64,000 nt of DNA from Clostridia bacterium. Lineage in GTDB: Bacteria; Bacillota; Clostridia; Oscillospirales; Acutalibacteraceae. The stretch is taken from NCBI GenBank assembly GCA_017397845.1, contig JAFQHU010000019.1, positions 28,886 to 92,885 of the forward strand. The letters run 5' to 3'. Under the pieces are notes generated by a model. The model saw nothing but the letters and a program-made list of their open reading frames with translations, made no database searches and was not told where the DNA came from. This document shows, one piece after another, positions 1 to 8,621 of this stretch (position 1 is its first letter; every line of letters starts with the position of its first letter). The translations under genes were made by a program, and so were the position numbers.

Positions 1-922
1 AAACCACCTCATCGTCATAAACCTCAAAATATGTACCGAGACCCGGCTGGAGGAATTCACCGTAATCGTTCTCTTTGCCGTAGGCGGGAAGATTGACGGA
101 GTAAACACCGTTTTCTTCATCGAGTACCTCAAGACTGTTTTCGTATACGCCGTCATGAAGATGGCCGTTAAGGTAGAAAACATTTTTATATTTTACAAGA
201 ATTTCTCTGACCTTATCTGACTGTTTGCCGATACCGCCGTTTTCCCATACTTCGGGAAGACCGTGGGTGTTTTCCAAAGGTTGGTGACACATAACGAAAG
301 CGGGCTTTCCGTTTGCGGTAGCACGTGCAAGTTCGGAATCGATAAAAGCGAGCTGTTCATCGGAAATAACTGCCTTTTCGAAAAGCTGTTTGTCGGAGCC
401 CATTACGATAAAGGTATAACCGTTAATGTCATAAGAATAATAGGGTTTGTCGATTTCTGTTCCGAGGAAGCCGTTCGTTTTGTCAATAATCTGTTCTGTT
501 CTCAGGTCGTAAACCACACGTACGTCGTGGTTACCTGTGGCAAGAAGTATATTTTCAATCTTCGCTTCGTCCAAAGAATCCCACATAAGCTCATATGAGA
601 TATCGTCACCAAGCTCAGAAATATCGCCGGCGATAAGCAAAGCATCAAAATCAATGCCTGAATTTTCAATATCCTCAAGACCGCAATCGAAACGGTAGGG
701 ACTGATGGCTGTGGGTCTGATATGAGTATCCGCAAAGGCCACCACTGCAAGATTCACGTTTTCAGCATCCTTGAGAGTGATAGGGTCATCGGTGGCGGGA
801 CCCGTAACAACACCGAAAGCCATAAGCACGGAAAGTATAATTTCCATAAAGGTATTAAGTATTGCCAAAACCTGATTGAATATAGACGGTATTGCCTTTA
901 TAATAGTTACTGCCTGTTCCAT
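1..922 (-). CDS. Calcineurin-like metallophosphoesterase, C-terminus cut by window edge
   Basis: The frame is open from the ATG at 920-922 to base 1, giving 307 codons without a stop, so the 3' end lies outside the window. Metallophosphoesterase metal-binding motifs appear in order: FADTHIR, AGDISE, GNHD, MCHQPL and NGHLHDG. These fit a two-metal phosphoesterase of the calcineurin-like superfamily; the substrate cannot be told from sequence. The first 40 residues are hydrophobic and amphipathic (IFNQVLAIL, FMEIILSVLMAF) and may hold the protein at the membrane or act as a signal peptide. The start is supported by GCGGAGG seven bases upstream. The gene is divergent from the operon that starts at 1135. 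Confidence 0.88.
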   Translation of the reverse strand, partial: MEQAVTIIKAIPSIFNQVLAILNTFMEIILSVLMAFGVVTGPATDDPITLKDAENVNLAVVAFADTHIRPTAISPYRFDCGLEDIENSGIDFDALLIAGDISELGDDISYELMWDSLDEAKIENILLATGNHDVRVVYDLRTEQIIDKTNGFLGTEIDKPYYSYDINGYTFIVMGSDKQLFEKAVISDEQLAFIDSELARATANGKPAFVMCHQPLENTHGLPEVWENGGIGKQSDKVREILVKYKNVFYLNGHLHDGVYENSLEVLDEENGVYSVNLPAYGKENDYGEFLQPGLGTYFEVYDDEVV

Positions 923-963
923 TTATGTTCCTCCGCAATTGATTGAAATTTTTCTTTAAAATG

Positions 964-992
964 ATAATAAAATAAAAATAAGAAGTTGTCAA
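964..992 (-). promoter_or_regulatory. Sigma-A promoter of the metallophosphoesterase gene
   Basis: On the minus strand TTGACA (987-992) and TATTAT (964-969) are separated by 17 bases, about 40 bases upstream of the ATG. Confidence 0.7.
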
Positions 993-1134
993 CGAATTTT
1001 ATTAATTATAATAACTTTTTTATAAAAAAATTTACATTTCATTTATGTAAAAGGAGTTAAAAATATGGTAAAAGGAGTAAATCTGTGTTATAATAACTAA
1101 CTGATATGATATCAGTACCGAAAGGATTAACATA

Positions 1135-1836
1135 ATGAAAAAATTAAGACCGATTCCTCCCCTTTCAAAGGGACATCAGATTACCTGGTGGGTATGCAGA
1201 GGGCTTCTTTTTGTGTGGGGCGTTTGGGGTATGCTGAACGGTTATACCTCGGAGTTTATTCAGGCGACCTTTGCCATTATCTTTACTCATCTGTGGGATA
1301 TGTTCCAGCTTTTCGGCGGAAAATCCTTTATTACCAAATATCCCGCTTATCTGCAGACTATGCTCAATGTTTTTACCTGCTTCGGCTGTGTGGTTGGTAC
1401 CACACTGAATACCAGAACGGATTTTACGGGTATAGATATCCCGGAGCATATCTTTGCGGGTTACCTCGCCTGTACGGGTGCCTTTGCTCTCATAGAAATA
1501 ATGCAGGGAGAGAGAACACCCGCCAAAATTTCCGTAAAGGCTATTTTCGCTTTAGGCGGTGCCCTTTTTGTTATAGTAGGCTGGGAATTTTATGAATTTA
1601 CCATGGACAGGCTTTACGGATTTGTTATGCAGCACGGACATATTGACGGAGCCTACGGTCTGACGGATACAATGATAGACCTCATGCTCGGCTCGGGCGG
1701 TGCATTGGTGGCTATGTTTATTGAAGCTTTCCGCCGTGTGGGCATAATCGGCGGCAAAGACCGCCACGAAAGACGTGCGAAATATCTTGCCGAAAGGGCA
1801 GAAGTCAAAAGACTCAAAGAATTGGGGTTGCAGTAA
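1135..1836 (+). CDS. Polytopic membrane protein of unknown function, 233 aa
   Basis: About six hydrophobic segments are visible, for example RGLLFVWGVWGML, ATFAIIFTHLWDMFQLF, VFTCFGCVVGTTL, FAGYLACTGAFALIEIM, FALGGALFVIVGWEFYEF and MLGSGGALVAMFIEAF. The last part, with acidic residues (TDTMIDLMLGSGGALV), recalls YjdF/DUF2238-type membrane proteins, but I cannot confirm this. The C-terminus is a basic, charged cytosolic tail. The start has AAGGA upstream. Its TAA overlaps the ATG of the MurE gene by one base (TAATG), so the two are translationally coupled. A role in the cell envelope is inferred only from this context. Confidence 0.7.
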   Translation: MKKLRPIPPLSKGHQITWWVCRGLLFVWGVWGMLNGYTSEFIQATFAIIFTHLWDMFQLFGGKSFITKYPAYLQTMLNVFTCFGCVVGTTLNTRTDFTGIDIPEHIFAGYLACTGAFALIEIMQGERTPAKISVKAIFALGGALFVIVGWEFYEFTMDRLYGFVMQHGHIDGAYGLTDTMIDLMLGSGGALVAMFIEAFRRVGIIGGKDRHERRAKYLAERAEVKRLKELGLQ

Positions 1837-3302
1837 TGAAGCTTAGCGAAATTTTAAAGGGACTTTCATTTACCTGTGCGGATTTTTCTGACAAAGATAT
1901 TAAAGATATTGCCTATGATTCCCGTAAAGCGGGAGAGAATATCATATTCGTTTGTCTGACAGGCGCTTTTGCCGACGGACACAAATATGCCGCGGGTGCA
2001 TACGAAAAAGGAAGCCGTGTTTTCGTTTGTGAAAAGGAAATTTCTTTGCCTTCGGATGCTCTCATAATAAGTGTGGAAAACACCCGTGCGGCTTTGGCAA
2101 AAATGAGCTGTAACTTTTTCCGCAATCCTTCGAGAGAAATCGACGTTATCGGTATCACGGGAACCAAGGGTAAAACCACAGTTGCCCATCTTATAAAATT
2201 TGTTCTCGATAAAGCAGGGATAATGACGGGGATTATCGGTACCGTGGGTGCAAGCTACGGTGATACGGTCCTTCCCACAGTCAACACCACACCCGAAAGC
2301 TATGAGCTGCAGAAAATGCTCAGAATGATGGCTGACGGCGGATGCAAAGCTGCAGCTATTGAGGTTTCTTCGTTGGGACTCAAGGCTCACCGTACCGACG
2401 GAACGGAATTTGCTTACGGTGTTTTTACAAATCTTTATCCCGACCATATCGGTACCAATGAGCATGAAAGTTTCGAAGAATATGCATATTGGAAAACACA
2501 GCTTTTCCCTTTGTGCAAAAAGACGATAGTAAATATTGATGACCCCTTCAGCGAAAGGATTATCGGATGCTCCGCCGGTGAAATAATTACCTACGGTTAT
2601 GATGAAAAGGCTGACTATGTATTGGGCAGATGTGAAAAGCTGAAAAACGGCAACATTCTTTCCATGGCTTTCAATGTTTTTGCCAAGGGTGCGAAAAAGA
2701 AGTTCACCGTAGGTCTTCCGGCTGAAATTAATTGTCATAATTCTCTTATCGCTTTGGCGGTTGCGGAGGAATACGGAGTGTCTGACGAAGTGACGGCGAA
2801 GGCTTTGGCATCCGTATCCGTCAAAGGCAGATGTGAAACTGTTCACGAATGTGAGGACATAACCGTAATTATTGACTATGCTCACAACGGTGTAAGTCTC
2901 AAAAGTATTATTGATACGGCAAAGGATTATGACCACAACCGTATTATCACTCTTTTCGGCTCCGTAGGTGGCAGAACCGAATGCAGGAGAGAAGAGCTGG
3001 GAACGGTTTCGGGAGCTTTGAGTGATTTAACCGTTATCACAAGTGATGACCCGGATTTTGAAGATCCGATGAAAATATGTGAGGAAATCGCATCATACTG
3101 TAAAAAGGCGGGCGGAGAATATGTTATAATTCCCGACAGAGCCGAGGCGGTTCATTATGCAGTAAAAAATGCCCTTCCCGGCGACATAGTGATTTTGGCC
3201 GGCAAAGGACACGAGGAATATATGAAGGTGGAGGGAAAAAAGCTTCCCTTCAGTGAAAAAGCAGAAGTATTAAGGGCTTTAAGAGAAAGAAAAGGGGTTT
3301 GA
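1836..3302 (+). CDS. murE: MurE-type UDP-MurNAc-tripeptide ligase
   Basis: A 488-residue Mur ligase that should add the third amino acid to UDP-MurNAc-L-Ala-D-Glu in the cytosol, using ATP. The three Mur domains are visible: an N-terminal UDP-binding part, the central ATPase with GITGTKGKTT at 106-115 and NTTPE, and the C-terminal domain beginning near IIDYAHN. The segment that reads the diamino acid is TSDDPDFEDP near residue 404. Enzymes that add meso-diaminopimelate usually have DNPR there, so this enzyme probably uses another diamino acid such as L-lysine or L-ornithine. The FemAB-type gene directly downstream supports this. Gram-positives can carry several MurE paralogues, so this may not be the only copy. 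Confidence 0.88.
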   Translation: MKLSEILKGLSFTCADFSDKDIKDIAYDSRKAGENIIFVCLTGAFADGHKYAAGAYEKGSRVFVCEKEISLPSDALIISVENTRAALAKMSCNFFRNPSREIDVIGITGTKGKTTVAHLIKFVLDKAGIMTGIIGTVGASYGDTVLPTVNTTPESYELQKMLRMMADGGCKAAAIEVSSLGLKAHRTDGTEFAYGVFTNLYPDHIGTNEHESFEEYAYWKTQLFPLCKKTIVNIDDPFSERIIGCSAGEIITYGYDEKADYVLGRCEKLKNGNILSMAFNVFAKGAKKKFTVGLPAEINCHNSLIALAVAEEYGVSDEVTAKALASVSVKGRCETVHECEDITVIIDYAHNGVSLKSIIDTAKDYDHNRIITLFGSVGGRTECRREELGTVSGALSDLTVITSDDPDFEDPMKICEEIASYCKKAGGEYVIIPDRAEAVHYAVKNALPGDIVILAGKGHEEYMKVEGKKLPFSEKAEVLRALRERKGV

Positions 3303-3304
3303 AA

Positions 3305-4630
3305 ATGTATACCTTTAAAATCGAAACCGACCTGAAAAAATATGATAATTTTATCTGTGCAAACGGCGGTCAGTATATCCAATCTTCAAATTGGCAGAAT
3401 GTAAAAACCACCTGGAAATGCAGATATTATTGCGGATATGAGGGCGAAAAAACCGTTCTCGGTGTTCTTGTTATGGAAAGAGCTTTACCTGTGGCGGGAA
3501 AAATATGGTATGCTTCGGGCGGTGCAGTATGCGATTATGAAAATGCAGAGCTGTTAGAAGAATTCACCGCCTTTATGAAAGAGGAGATAAAGAAAAACGG
3601 TATAACCTGCTTTATTATGGACCCTCCCGTTTCTCTTCGCATAAACGGTGAAGATCAGGAAAGGGGTCATAAGATGCATAAGCTGCTTACCGATCTCGGT
3701 TATGAGCTTAACCCCTCTATAGAAAATTATACCTATAAACAGCCCGTTCAGCTTTTTGTACCCCTTAAAACGTCAGAGGGCGAAGGACTTTCGGCGGATA
3801 AAATACTGAAAAAGTGTGACAAGGGTGTGCGATACAGCATCAGAATAGGTGAGCAGAGAGGTTTGGTGGCAAAAACCTTCACTTATGAGGATGTGGAAAA
3901 GGATCCGTCAATAATGGATGACTTTATGGATGTTATGCGTGACACCAGCGAAAGAGATAATTTCGTGGAAAGAAACGGTGACTACTGCACCAAGCTTTTA
4001 AGAGAGTTCAGAGAGAACAGCGACCTTAAGCTCGTTTATTACGATAAGGATTTGGACAGAAAGCTTCAGGCAGAACGTATCGCTAAAAAGGAGCAGGCTC
4101 TCAGAGAGCTCGAAACTGCCCACGAAAAGAAGGCACGTCAGCTGAATGAAACCATCACAAGCGTGGACAAGCAGACCGAGCATTATGAAAAGAGAATGGC
4201 GGAGGCTGAGGAATTCACCGCTGACAACCGTATCTGTGTGGCGGGAGGTCTTTCCATTTATTATGCGGGAATGGGCAGCTGTCTTTTCGGCGGAACGAGA
4301 AATGTTATCAGAAACAACACCCGTTCAAGTCATTATCTGAACTATCTGCGTTTGTGTGAAAGTATTAAACGCGGCTGTGATGTTCATGACCTTGGCTATG
4401 TTATAGTAAAAACTCCTGAGCTGCAGGAGGACGGTACCTTAGGTGCTTTGGTACCTCAGGATAATTTCAAAGGAATTTATGATTTCAAAAAAAGCTTTTC
4501 TGCCGATTATCACGAATTTATCGGTGAGTATGTTTTAGTGGGAAATAAGATGAAATACTATTCCTATGCAAAGCTTATGCCCACAGCTAAAAAGGCAAAA
4601 ATAAAGGCAGTTAAGCTGTTGAGGAGATAA
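3305..4630 (+). CDS. FemAB-family peptidoglycan bridge aminoacyltransferase
   Basis: About 441 residues. The FemAB family adds amino acids from aminoacyl-tRNA to the side chain of lipid II on the cytosolic face of the membrane. Two GNAT-like halves are separated by a charged coiled-coil arm (about residues 245-300, rich in Lys, Glu and Gln) as in FemA. The second half contains GGTRNVIRNNTRSSHYLNY, resembling the conserved FemA acceptor region. I prefer the ATG at 3305 because AGGGG sits seven bases before it; a TTG at 3299 overlaps the murE stop but is only one base from that site. The pairing with MurE suggests a branched peptidoglycan with an interpeptide bridge. The amino acid transferred cannot be read from sequence. 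Confidence 0.85.
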   Translation: MYTFKIETDLKKYDNFICANGGQYIQSSNWQNVKTTWKCRYYCGYEGEKTVLGVLVMERALPVAGKIWYASGGAVCDYENAELLEEFTAFMKEEIKKNGITCFIMDPPVSLRINGEDQERGHKMHKLLTDLGYELNPSIENYTYKQPVQLFVPLKTSEGEGLSADKILKKCDKGVRYSIRIGEQRGLVAKTFTYEDVEKDPSIMDDFMDVMRDTSERDNFVERNGDYCTKLLREFRENSDLKLVYYDKDLDRKLQAERIAKKEQALRELETAHEKKARQLNETITSVDKQTEHYEKRMAEAEEFTADNRICVAGGLSIYYAGMGSCLFGGTRNVIRNNTRSSHYLNYLRLCESIKRGCDVHDLGYVIVKTPELQEDGTLGALVPQDNFKGIYDFKKSFSADYHEFIGEYVLVGNKMKYYSYAKLMPTAKKAKIKAVKLLRR

Positions 4631-4632
4631 CC

Positions 4633-5319
4633 ATGCTTATATCAGGAATACAGAAACTGACTCTGCTTGACTTTCCGGGTAAAACGGCCTGTACTATATT
4701 CTGTTACGGTTGTAACTTTCTTTGCTCCTTTTGTCATAATGCACTTTTAGTAACGGAAAAGGCAGAACAGCTTATGGATGAAGAAGAGATTTTTTCTTTT
4801 CTTAAAAAAAGACAGGGTATATTGGACGGAGTATGTGTTACGGGCGGTGAGCCTACATTGCAGAAAGACCTTAAAGCATTTCTGAAGAGAATTAAGGATA
4901 TGGGCTTCGATGTAAAGTTGGACACTAACGGTTATAAGCCTGAGCTTTTAAGGGAAATAATCGATGAGGGTTTATGTGACTATGTGGCGATGGACGTGAA
5001 AAACACGCCCGAAAAATATGCACTTACTGTGGGTAAGGATATAGACACAGAAAAAATACTGCAAAGTATTTCTGTACTCAAAGAAGGAAAAATCCCCTGC
5101 GAATTCCGCACCACTGTGGTAAAGGAATTTCATACAGAGGATGATATAAAAGAAATTGCCCGTCTTTTAAATGGGGATATCCCCTTCTTTTTGCAGCAGT
5201 TCAAAGACAGCGGATGCCTTATCGGAGAGGGGTTGTCCGCTTACAGCCGGGAAGAAATGCTGAGTTTTACGGAAAAGGCAAGAGAGATTTTGCCGCATAC
5301 AGGACTTAGAGAAAGTTGA
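4633..5319 (+). CDS. nrdG: Anaerobic ribonucleotide reductase activating protein (radical SAM)
   Basis: A 228-residue radical-SAM protein. The cluster motif CNFLCSFC (CxxxCxxC) follows LTLLDFPGKTACTIF, the usual opening of NrdG-like activases, and GGEPTL is the SAM-binding GGE motif. The family uses S-adenosylmethionine and a 4Fe-4S cluster to make a glycyl radical in the class III reductase NrdD under anaerobic conditions. No nrdD lies in the window, so a different glycyl-radical partner is possible. The gene begins three bases after the FemAB stop and ends at a strong shared terminator, so it is the last gene of the operon from 1135. Confidence 0.82.
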   Translation: MLISGIQKLTLLDFPGKTACTIFCYGCNFLCSFCHNALLVTEKAEQLMDEEEIFSFLKKRQGILDGVCVTGGEPTLQKDLKAFLKRIKDMGFDVKLDTNGYKPELLREIIDEGLCDYVAMDVKNTPEKYALTVGKDIDTEKILQSISVLKEGKIPCEFRTTVVKEFHTEDDIKEIARLLNGDIPFFLQQFKDSGCLIGEGLSAYSREEMLSFTEKAREILPHTGLRES

Positions 5320-5330
5320 AAAGAAGTATA

Positions 5331-5375
5331 AAAAATACGCTGTATACCGTGAAGTGTACAGCGTATTTTTGTTTT
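5331..5375. terminator. Bidirectional terminator between nrdG and jag
   Basis: Perfect 14-bp inverted repeat, AAAAATACGCTGTA (5331-5344) and its complement (5357-5370). A-rich and T-rich ends give a U-tract on either strand between convergent genes. Confidence 0.88.
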
Positions 5376-6354
5376 AGTTGATTTTACCGTAAAGGGAAAC
5401 CTTTTCGGCGCCTGCGTCTGTTCTGGGTGCTCTGGAGGGAGCTTCGGTCTGTGCTGAATTGCTTCTGCCTCTGCCGCCGCGGTTATAACCGCCTTTTCCT
5501 CCGCGACCTCTGTTGTAGCCGCCCTTTGAGGGATGAGTAGGCTTAACACCCTCTGCGAGAGTGATGACAACACGTCTGCCTGAGTCGGCACCTACGGAGT
5601 GAGAAGAAACACCCTCGATTTCCTGAACTGCAGTGTGGATAATTCTTCTTTCATAAGGATTCATAGGCTCGAAAGTAACGTTTCTGCCGTATTTGAGTAC
5701 CTTTTCGGAATTTTTCTTTGCAAGCTCACGGAGAGCGTTGTTTCTCTTTTCACGGTAGTTGCCTACATTGATGGAAATTCGTGAGTATTCTCCGTCCTTC
5801 TTTGTTTTGTTTGCCACAAGTCTGGTAAGATATTGGATGGAGTCGAGAGTTTCACCTCTTCTGCCGATTACGATGCCGTAATCATCACCGCAGTCGAGTT
5901 CGAAAATAACTTCACCCTCCTGTGTGCGGAAAGCTTCGATGCTCACCTCACCTACGCCCATGCCTGAGAGAATCTCTTTAATGTATGCGGCGGCTGCCTT
6001 GAGGCTTTCACTTTCCTGTGTGTTTATTGCTGTTTTAATAACCTCCGCTGCCTTTTTCGGTTCGGCAGGCTTTTCTTCCGTCTTTACGGGAGCAGCCTTC
6101 TGAGGAGCGGGCTGTTTTTTTTCTGCTTTGGGAGCTGTTTTTTTGGCGGGCTCTGTTTTTACAGGCTCGTCGGGAAGCTCATAAAATGCCTTTGCTTTAG
6201 CAGGTGAACCTCCGAAAAGACCTAAGATCTTTTTTTGGGGATAAGCAACAATCTCTGTGTGAACGTCTGCGCCTGCGGGGGCTGCGAGTTCTTTGACAGC
6301 GTTTGCGATTGCTTCATCAATGGTAGCACCTGTTGCGAGCTTTTCAATTTTCAT
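5374..6354 (-). CDS. jag: RNA-binding protein Jag/KhpB (SpoIIIJ-associated)
   Basis: A 326-residue protein with the Jag_N domain (1-62, KKILGLFGG), a KH domain (about 113-182, with the loop IGRRGETLDSIQYL) and an R3H domain (about 187-266, ERRIIHTAVQEI). A Pro/Lys/Ala-rich linker joins Jag_N to KH. The family binds RNA and works with the YidC insertase and cell-elongation control. An unusual feature is the C-terminal tail (about 267-326), rich in Gly, Arg and Tyr (NRGRGGKGGYNRGG), resembling an RGG-type RNA-binding tail. It is the last gene of the rpmH-rnpA-yidD-yidC-jag cluster and follows yidC by 50 bases. Confidence 0.93.
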   Translation of the reverse strand: MKIEKLATGATIDEAIANAVKELAAPAGADVHTEIVAYPQKKILGLFGGSPAKAKAFYELPDEPVKTEPAKKTAPKAEKKQPAPQKAAPVKTEEKPAEPKKAAEVIKTAINTQESESLKAAAAYIKEILSGMGVGEVSIEAFRTQEGEVIFELDCGDDYGIVIGRRGETLDSIQYLTRLVANKTKKDGEYSRISINVGNYREKRNNALRELAKKNSEKVLKYGRNVTFEPMNPYERRIIHTAVQEIEGVSSHSVGADSGRRVVITLAEGVKPTHPSKGGYNRGRGGKGGYNRGGRGRSNSAQTEAPSRAPRTDAGAEKVSLYGKIN

Positions 6355-6404
6355 TATTTGTTTTCACCACCATTTTGTATGAAATAAAATAAGACCTTGT
6401 GATA

Positions 6405-7400
6405 TTATTCTTCAATATCTGCATTTGCTTTTGCAGTAAGCTTCATTTTTTCATAAGATCTGCGGTTGATCGTTTCTTCGACCATTACCTTTGCAAGCAC
6501 CTTTCTCGGTGCATAGAAGTGACCGATGATAAGCGTTTGGAAGAAAGCGATAAGGCTGGAGAGAATCCAGTACATGCCCATACCTACGGGGAAGCTCCAG
6601 CAAAGATATACTGACCATAAGGGCATAAAGAGCATCATACAGCCCATCATCTGCTGATTTTGCATATCGGGGTTGGTTTTCTTCTGTCTTATCTGTGTAA
6701 GTAAGCTTGTGAGTAATGAAGCGATACCCGAAAGGACGGGAATTGCGAGAATGAAGAGAGATTCCTTTGTAATACCCATTTCTTTATAGATATTGCCGGG
6801 AATCATACCGAGGTCTATACCGAAAATGCGGAAATCAAAGTTTCGGATTGCCGCGATTTCATTGGCGTAGGCTGTAAGAAATTCGGGCTTTGCTTCTAAA
6901 ATCTTTTCGATATTTGTAATAACGATAGGCTCGATGTAGTAAGCGCCTCTGTTACCTGAAGACTGAAGGCCGAGAGCTGTAGCAGCTTCGGTGAATGCAG
7001 CAATAACCTCTGCGGAAATATTCAGAACATAGGTAAGAGGTTTCTGGATTACGCCGTAAAGACCGATGAGAACGGGAAACTGCAGAAGCAAGGGTAAGCA
7101 GCTGGCACCCATAGAGGAATAGCCCTCCTTTTGGTAGAGCTCGCTGGTTTCCATCTGAATTTTCTGCTGTCTTTCCTGGGGATTGTAATCCTGATACTTT
7201 TCTCTGATTCTTTTAAGCTTAGGTTGAAGACGCATCATTTTAGCCGATGACTTCTGCTGTTTGATATTTGAGGGCAGAAGAATAACACGGAAAAAGACGG
7301 AGAAAATTACCAGTGCTATACCGTAATTAGCGACAAAGCTGTAAAGAATTCTGAAAAGATATCCAAAAATGCCGTATAAGAAATCGAATAAAAAATTCAT
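6405..7400 (-). CDS. yidC: Membrane protein insertase YidC/OxaA/SpoIIIJ
   Basis: A 331-residue insertase of the short Gram-positive type, without the periplasmic domain of proteobacterial YidC. The first transmembrane segment ends FFRVILLPSN, with Arg38 at the position of the groove arginine. A basic hairpin follows (QQKSSAKMMRLQPKLKRI). Further membrane segments include LPLLLQFPVLIGLYGVI and MLFMPLWSVYLCWSFPVGMGMYWILSS. No lipobox cysteine is seen near the start. The protein inserts membrane proteins alone or with SecYEG. Its place between yidD and jag is the conserved arrangement. Confidence 0.95.
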   Translation of the reverse strand: MNFLFDFLYGIFGYLFRILYSFVANYGIALVIFSVFFRVILLPSNIKQQKSSAKMMRLQPKLKRIREKYQDYNPQERQQKIQMETSELYQKEGYSSMGASCLPLLLQFPVLIGLYGVIQKPLTYVLNISAEVIAAFTEAATALGLQSSGNRGAYYIEPIVITNIEKILEAKPEFLTAYANEIAAIRNFDFRIFGIDLGMIPGNIYKEMGITKESLFILAIPVLSGIASLLTSLLTQIRQKKTNPDMQNQQMMGCMMLFMPLWSVYLCWSFPVGMGMYWILSSLIAFFQTLIIGHFYAPRKVLAKVMVEETINRRSYEKMKLTAKANADIEE

Positions 7401-7448
7401 TCTTAAATACCTCCGTAAAATTTCTCCTCAAAAATAAAAGAGGGCAGA

Positions 7449-7685
7449 TTATTTCAGACGGTGTTTTTCTTTTTTCGGCGGGACGGGATCATAGCCGCCT
7501 GCTGAAAAGGGATTACAGCGGAGTAATCTCCAAAGGGCGAGCAGACTGCCCCTAAAAGCACCGTGAGTTTCAATCGCTTCAATAGCATAACAGGAACAGG
7601 TCGGATAATATCTGCACATAGGGGGCAGATGGGGAGATATGTGGCGGCGGTAAAATCTGATTAAAGCTAAAATAACTTTTTTCAT
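7449..7685 (-). CDS. yidD: Membrane protein insertion efficiency factor YidD
   Basis: A 78-residue protein with the family signature [19 protein letters not shown] and the typical [10 protein letters not shown] start and GGYDPVPP end. YidD is a small membrane-associated protein that helps YidC-dependent insertion. I start at the ATG 7683-7685, which overlaps the TGA of rnpA (AAAATGA); the nine in-frame codons upstream lie inside rnpA and do not resemble the family. Confidence 0.93.
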   Translation of the reverse strand: MKKVILALIRFYRRHISPHLPPMCRYYPTCSCYAIEAIETHGAFRGSLLALWRLLRCNPFSAGGYDPVPPKKEKHRLK

Positions 7686-8023
7686 TTTATTACACCGAGC
7701 ACTTTCATACATTCGACCATACTTTTTTCCACCTGGGTGGATTTAAGGTATTTGGTTTTACTGCGGGAAACGAAGACAAGGTCATAGTTACCCGTCAATT
7801 CACAGTTCCTGAATACGGATTGATATGCCGCTCTGATAATTCTACGGGAGCGATTCCGTTCAACAGCGTTACCGGTTTTTTTGCTTGTGGTAATACCTAC
7901 ACGACAAATACCCACACGGTTTTTTAATGCATAAACAACCAGTGCAGGTTTAGCCGATGATTTCCCCCGGTAATAAACCCGGTTGAAGTCTGTATTCTCT
8001 TTTAAAGTAAGGTACTTTTGCAA
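7682..8023 (-). CDS. rnpA: Ribonuclease P protein component
   Basis: A 113-residue protein carrying the RNase P signature [13 protein letters not shown]. It supports the RNase P RNA in 5' maturation of tRNA precursors. No ATG is available. I choose the TTG at 8021-8023, giving [13 protein letters not shown], which aligns with the usual start of the family and has AGGG nine bases upstream. A TTG at 8030-8032 would add three residues but lies only a base or so from AGGG. The TGA overlaps the yidD start. Confidence 0.92.
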   Translation of the reverse strand: MQKYLTLKENTDFNRVYYRGKSSAKPALVVYALKNRVGICRVGITTSKKTGNAVERNRSRRIIRAAYQSVFRNCELTGNYDLVFVSRSKTKYLKSTQVEKSMVECMKVLGVIK

Positions 8024-8102
8024 AAAAATCAAACCCTAACACTATTTTGAACGAGTGTGTTTGTTTACCTGATTGCCGTTTGTCGGCAAAATCAAAGCTC
8101 AA

Positions 8103-8237
8103 TTAGTATGTGAGCTGTTTTCTGCCCTTTGCACGGCGGCGGGCAAGAACCTTACGGCCGTTCTTTGTTGCCATTCTTTTACGGAAACCGTGTTCCATTT
8201 TTCTGTGGCGCTTTTTGGGTTGATAAGTTCTTTTCAT
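8103..8237 (-). CDS. rpmH: 50S ribosomal protein L34
   Basis: A 44-residue protein too short for ordinary ORF cut-offs. Translation from the ATG at 8235-8237 gives [13 protein letters not shown] through [12 protein letters not shown] to KQLTY, which is a standard L34. AGGAGG lies ten bases upstream. It is the first gene of the cluster leading to rnpA; a short hairpin (TTGCCG/CGGCAA, near 8072-8093) lies between the two. Confidence 0.96.
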   Translation of the reverse strand: MKRTYQPKKRHRKMEHGFRKRMATKNGRKVLARRRAKGRKQLTY

Positions 8238-8375
8238 TGCATTAAACCTCCTTTGATAATTTTATAAAACGGGACATATTGCAAGGAGTATAGAAGTGAA
8301 GCAATATGGTGTCCGACGCTTTTAATTTAATGCTTTTTCGCTCATAAGACTGCAAGACACAACTTGCAGAAAAAC

Positions 8376-8405
8376 ATTATATATCAAAATCATGCCTTTT
8401 GTCAA
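8376..8405 (-). promoter_or_regulatory. Sigma-A promoter of rpmH-rnpA-yidD-yidC-jag
   Basis: On the minus strand TTGACA (8400-8405) and TATAAT (8376-8381) are 18 bases apart. The leader to the L34 start is about 130 bases long. Confidence 0.85.
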
Positions 8406-8621
8406 TGATTTTGCCGGTTTTTCTTTGATTTAGCGACTGTTTTAAGGCTTTCTTATGTTACAGTTGTGGTTTTGTGTATAAGCACACACAATATGATGTA
8501 CTTAACCTTTTATGCATTTTTAATCTTAAGGAAAATCTAAGGTAAATATACCATAATATATGTTGCATTTTATATTAAAGAGTGATAAAATAACTTCATT
8601 AACCCAAAGGAGGCGTTTGTT
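8406..8621. other. Intergenic region between rpmH promoter and the zinc-ribbon gene
   Basis: A+T-rich and without a gene. One DnaA-box match, TGTGTATAA, lies at 8473-8481 (consensus TGTGNATAA). No cluster of boxes, no 13-mers and no dnaA gene are seen, so I do not call an origin. AAAGGAGG at 8607-8614 serves the TTG start at 8622. Confidence 0.5.

Noticed and set aside
1866..2936. Long open frame on the minus strand inside murE
   Set aside because: It is a shadow of murE; the plus-strand frame carries all Mur ligase motifs.
8240..8621. Replication origin
   Set aside because: Only one DnaA-box match and no dnaA gene; the region looks like a leader and promoter.
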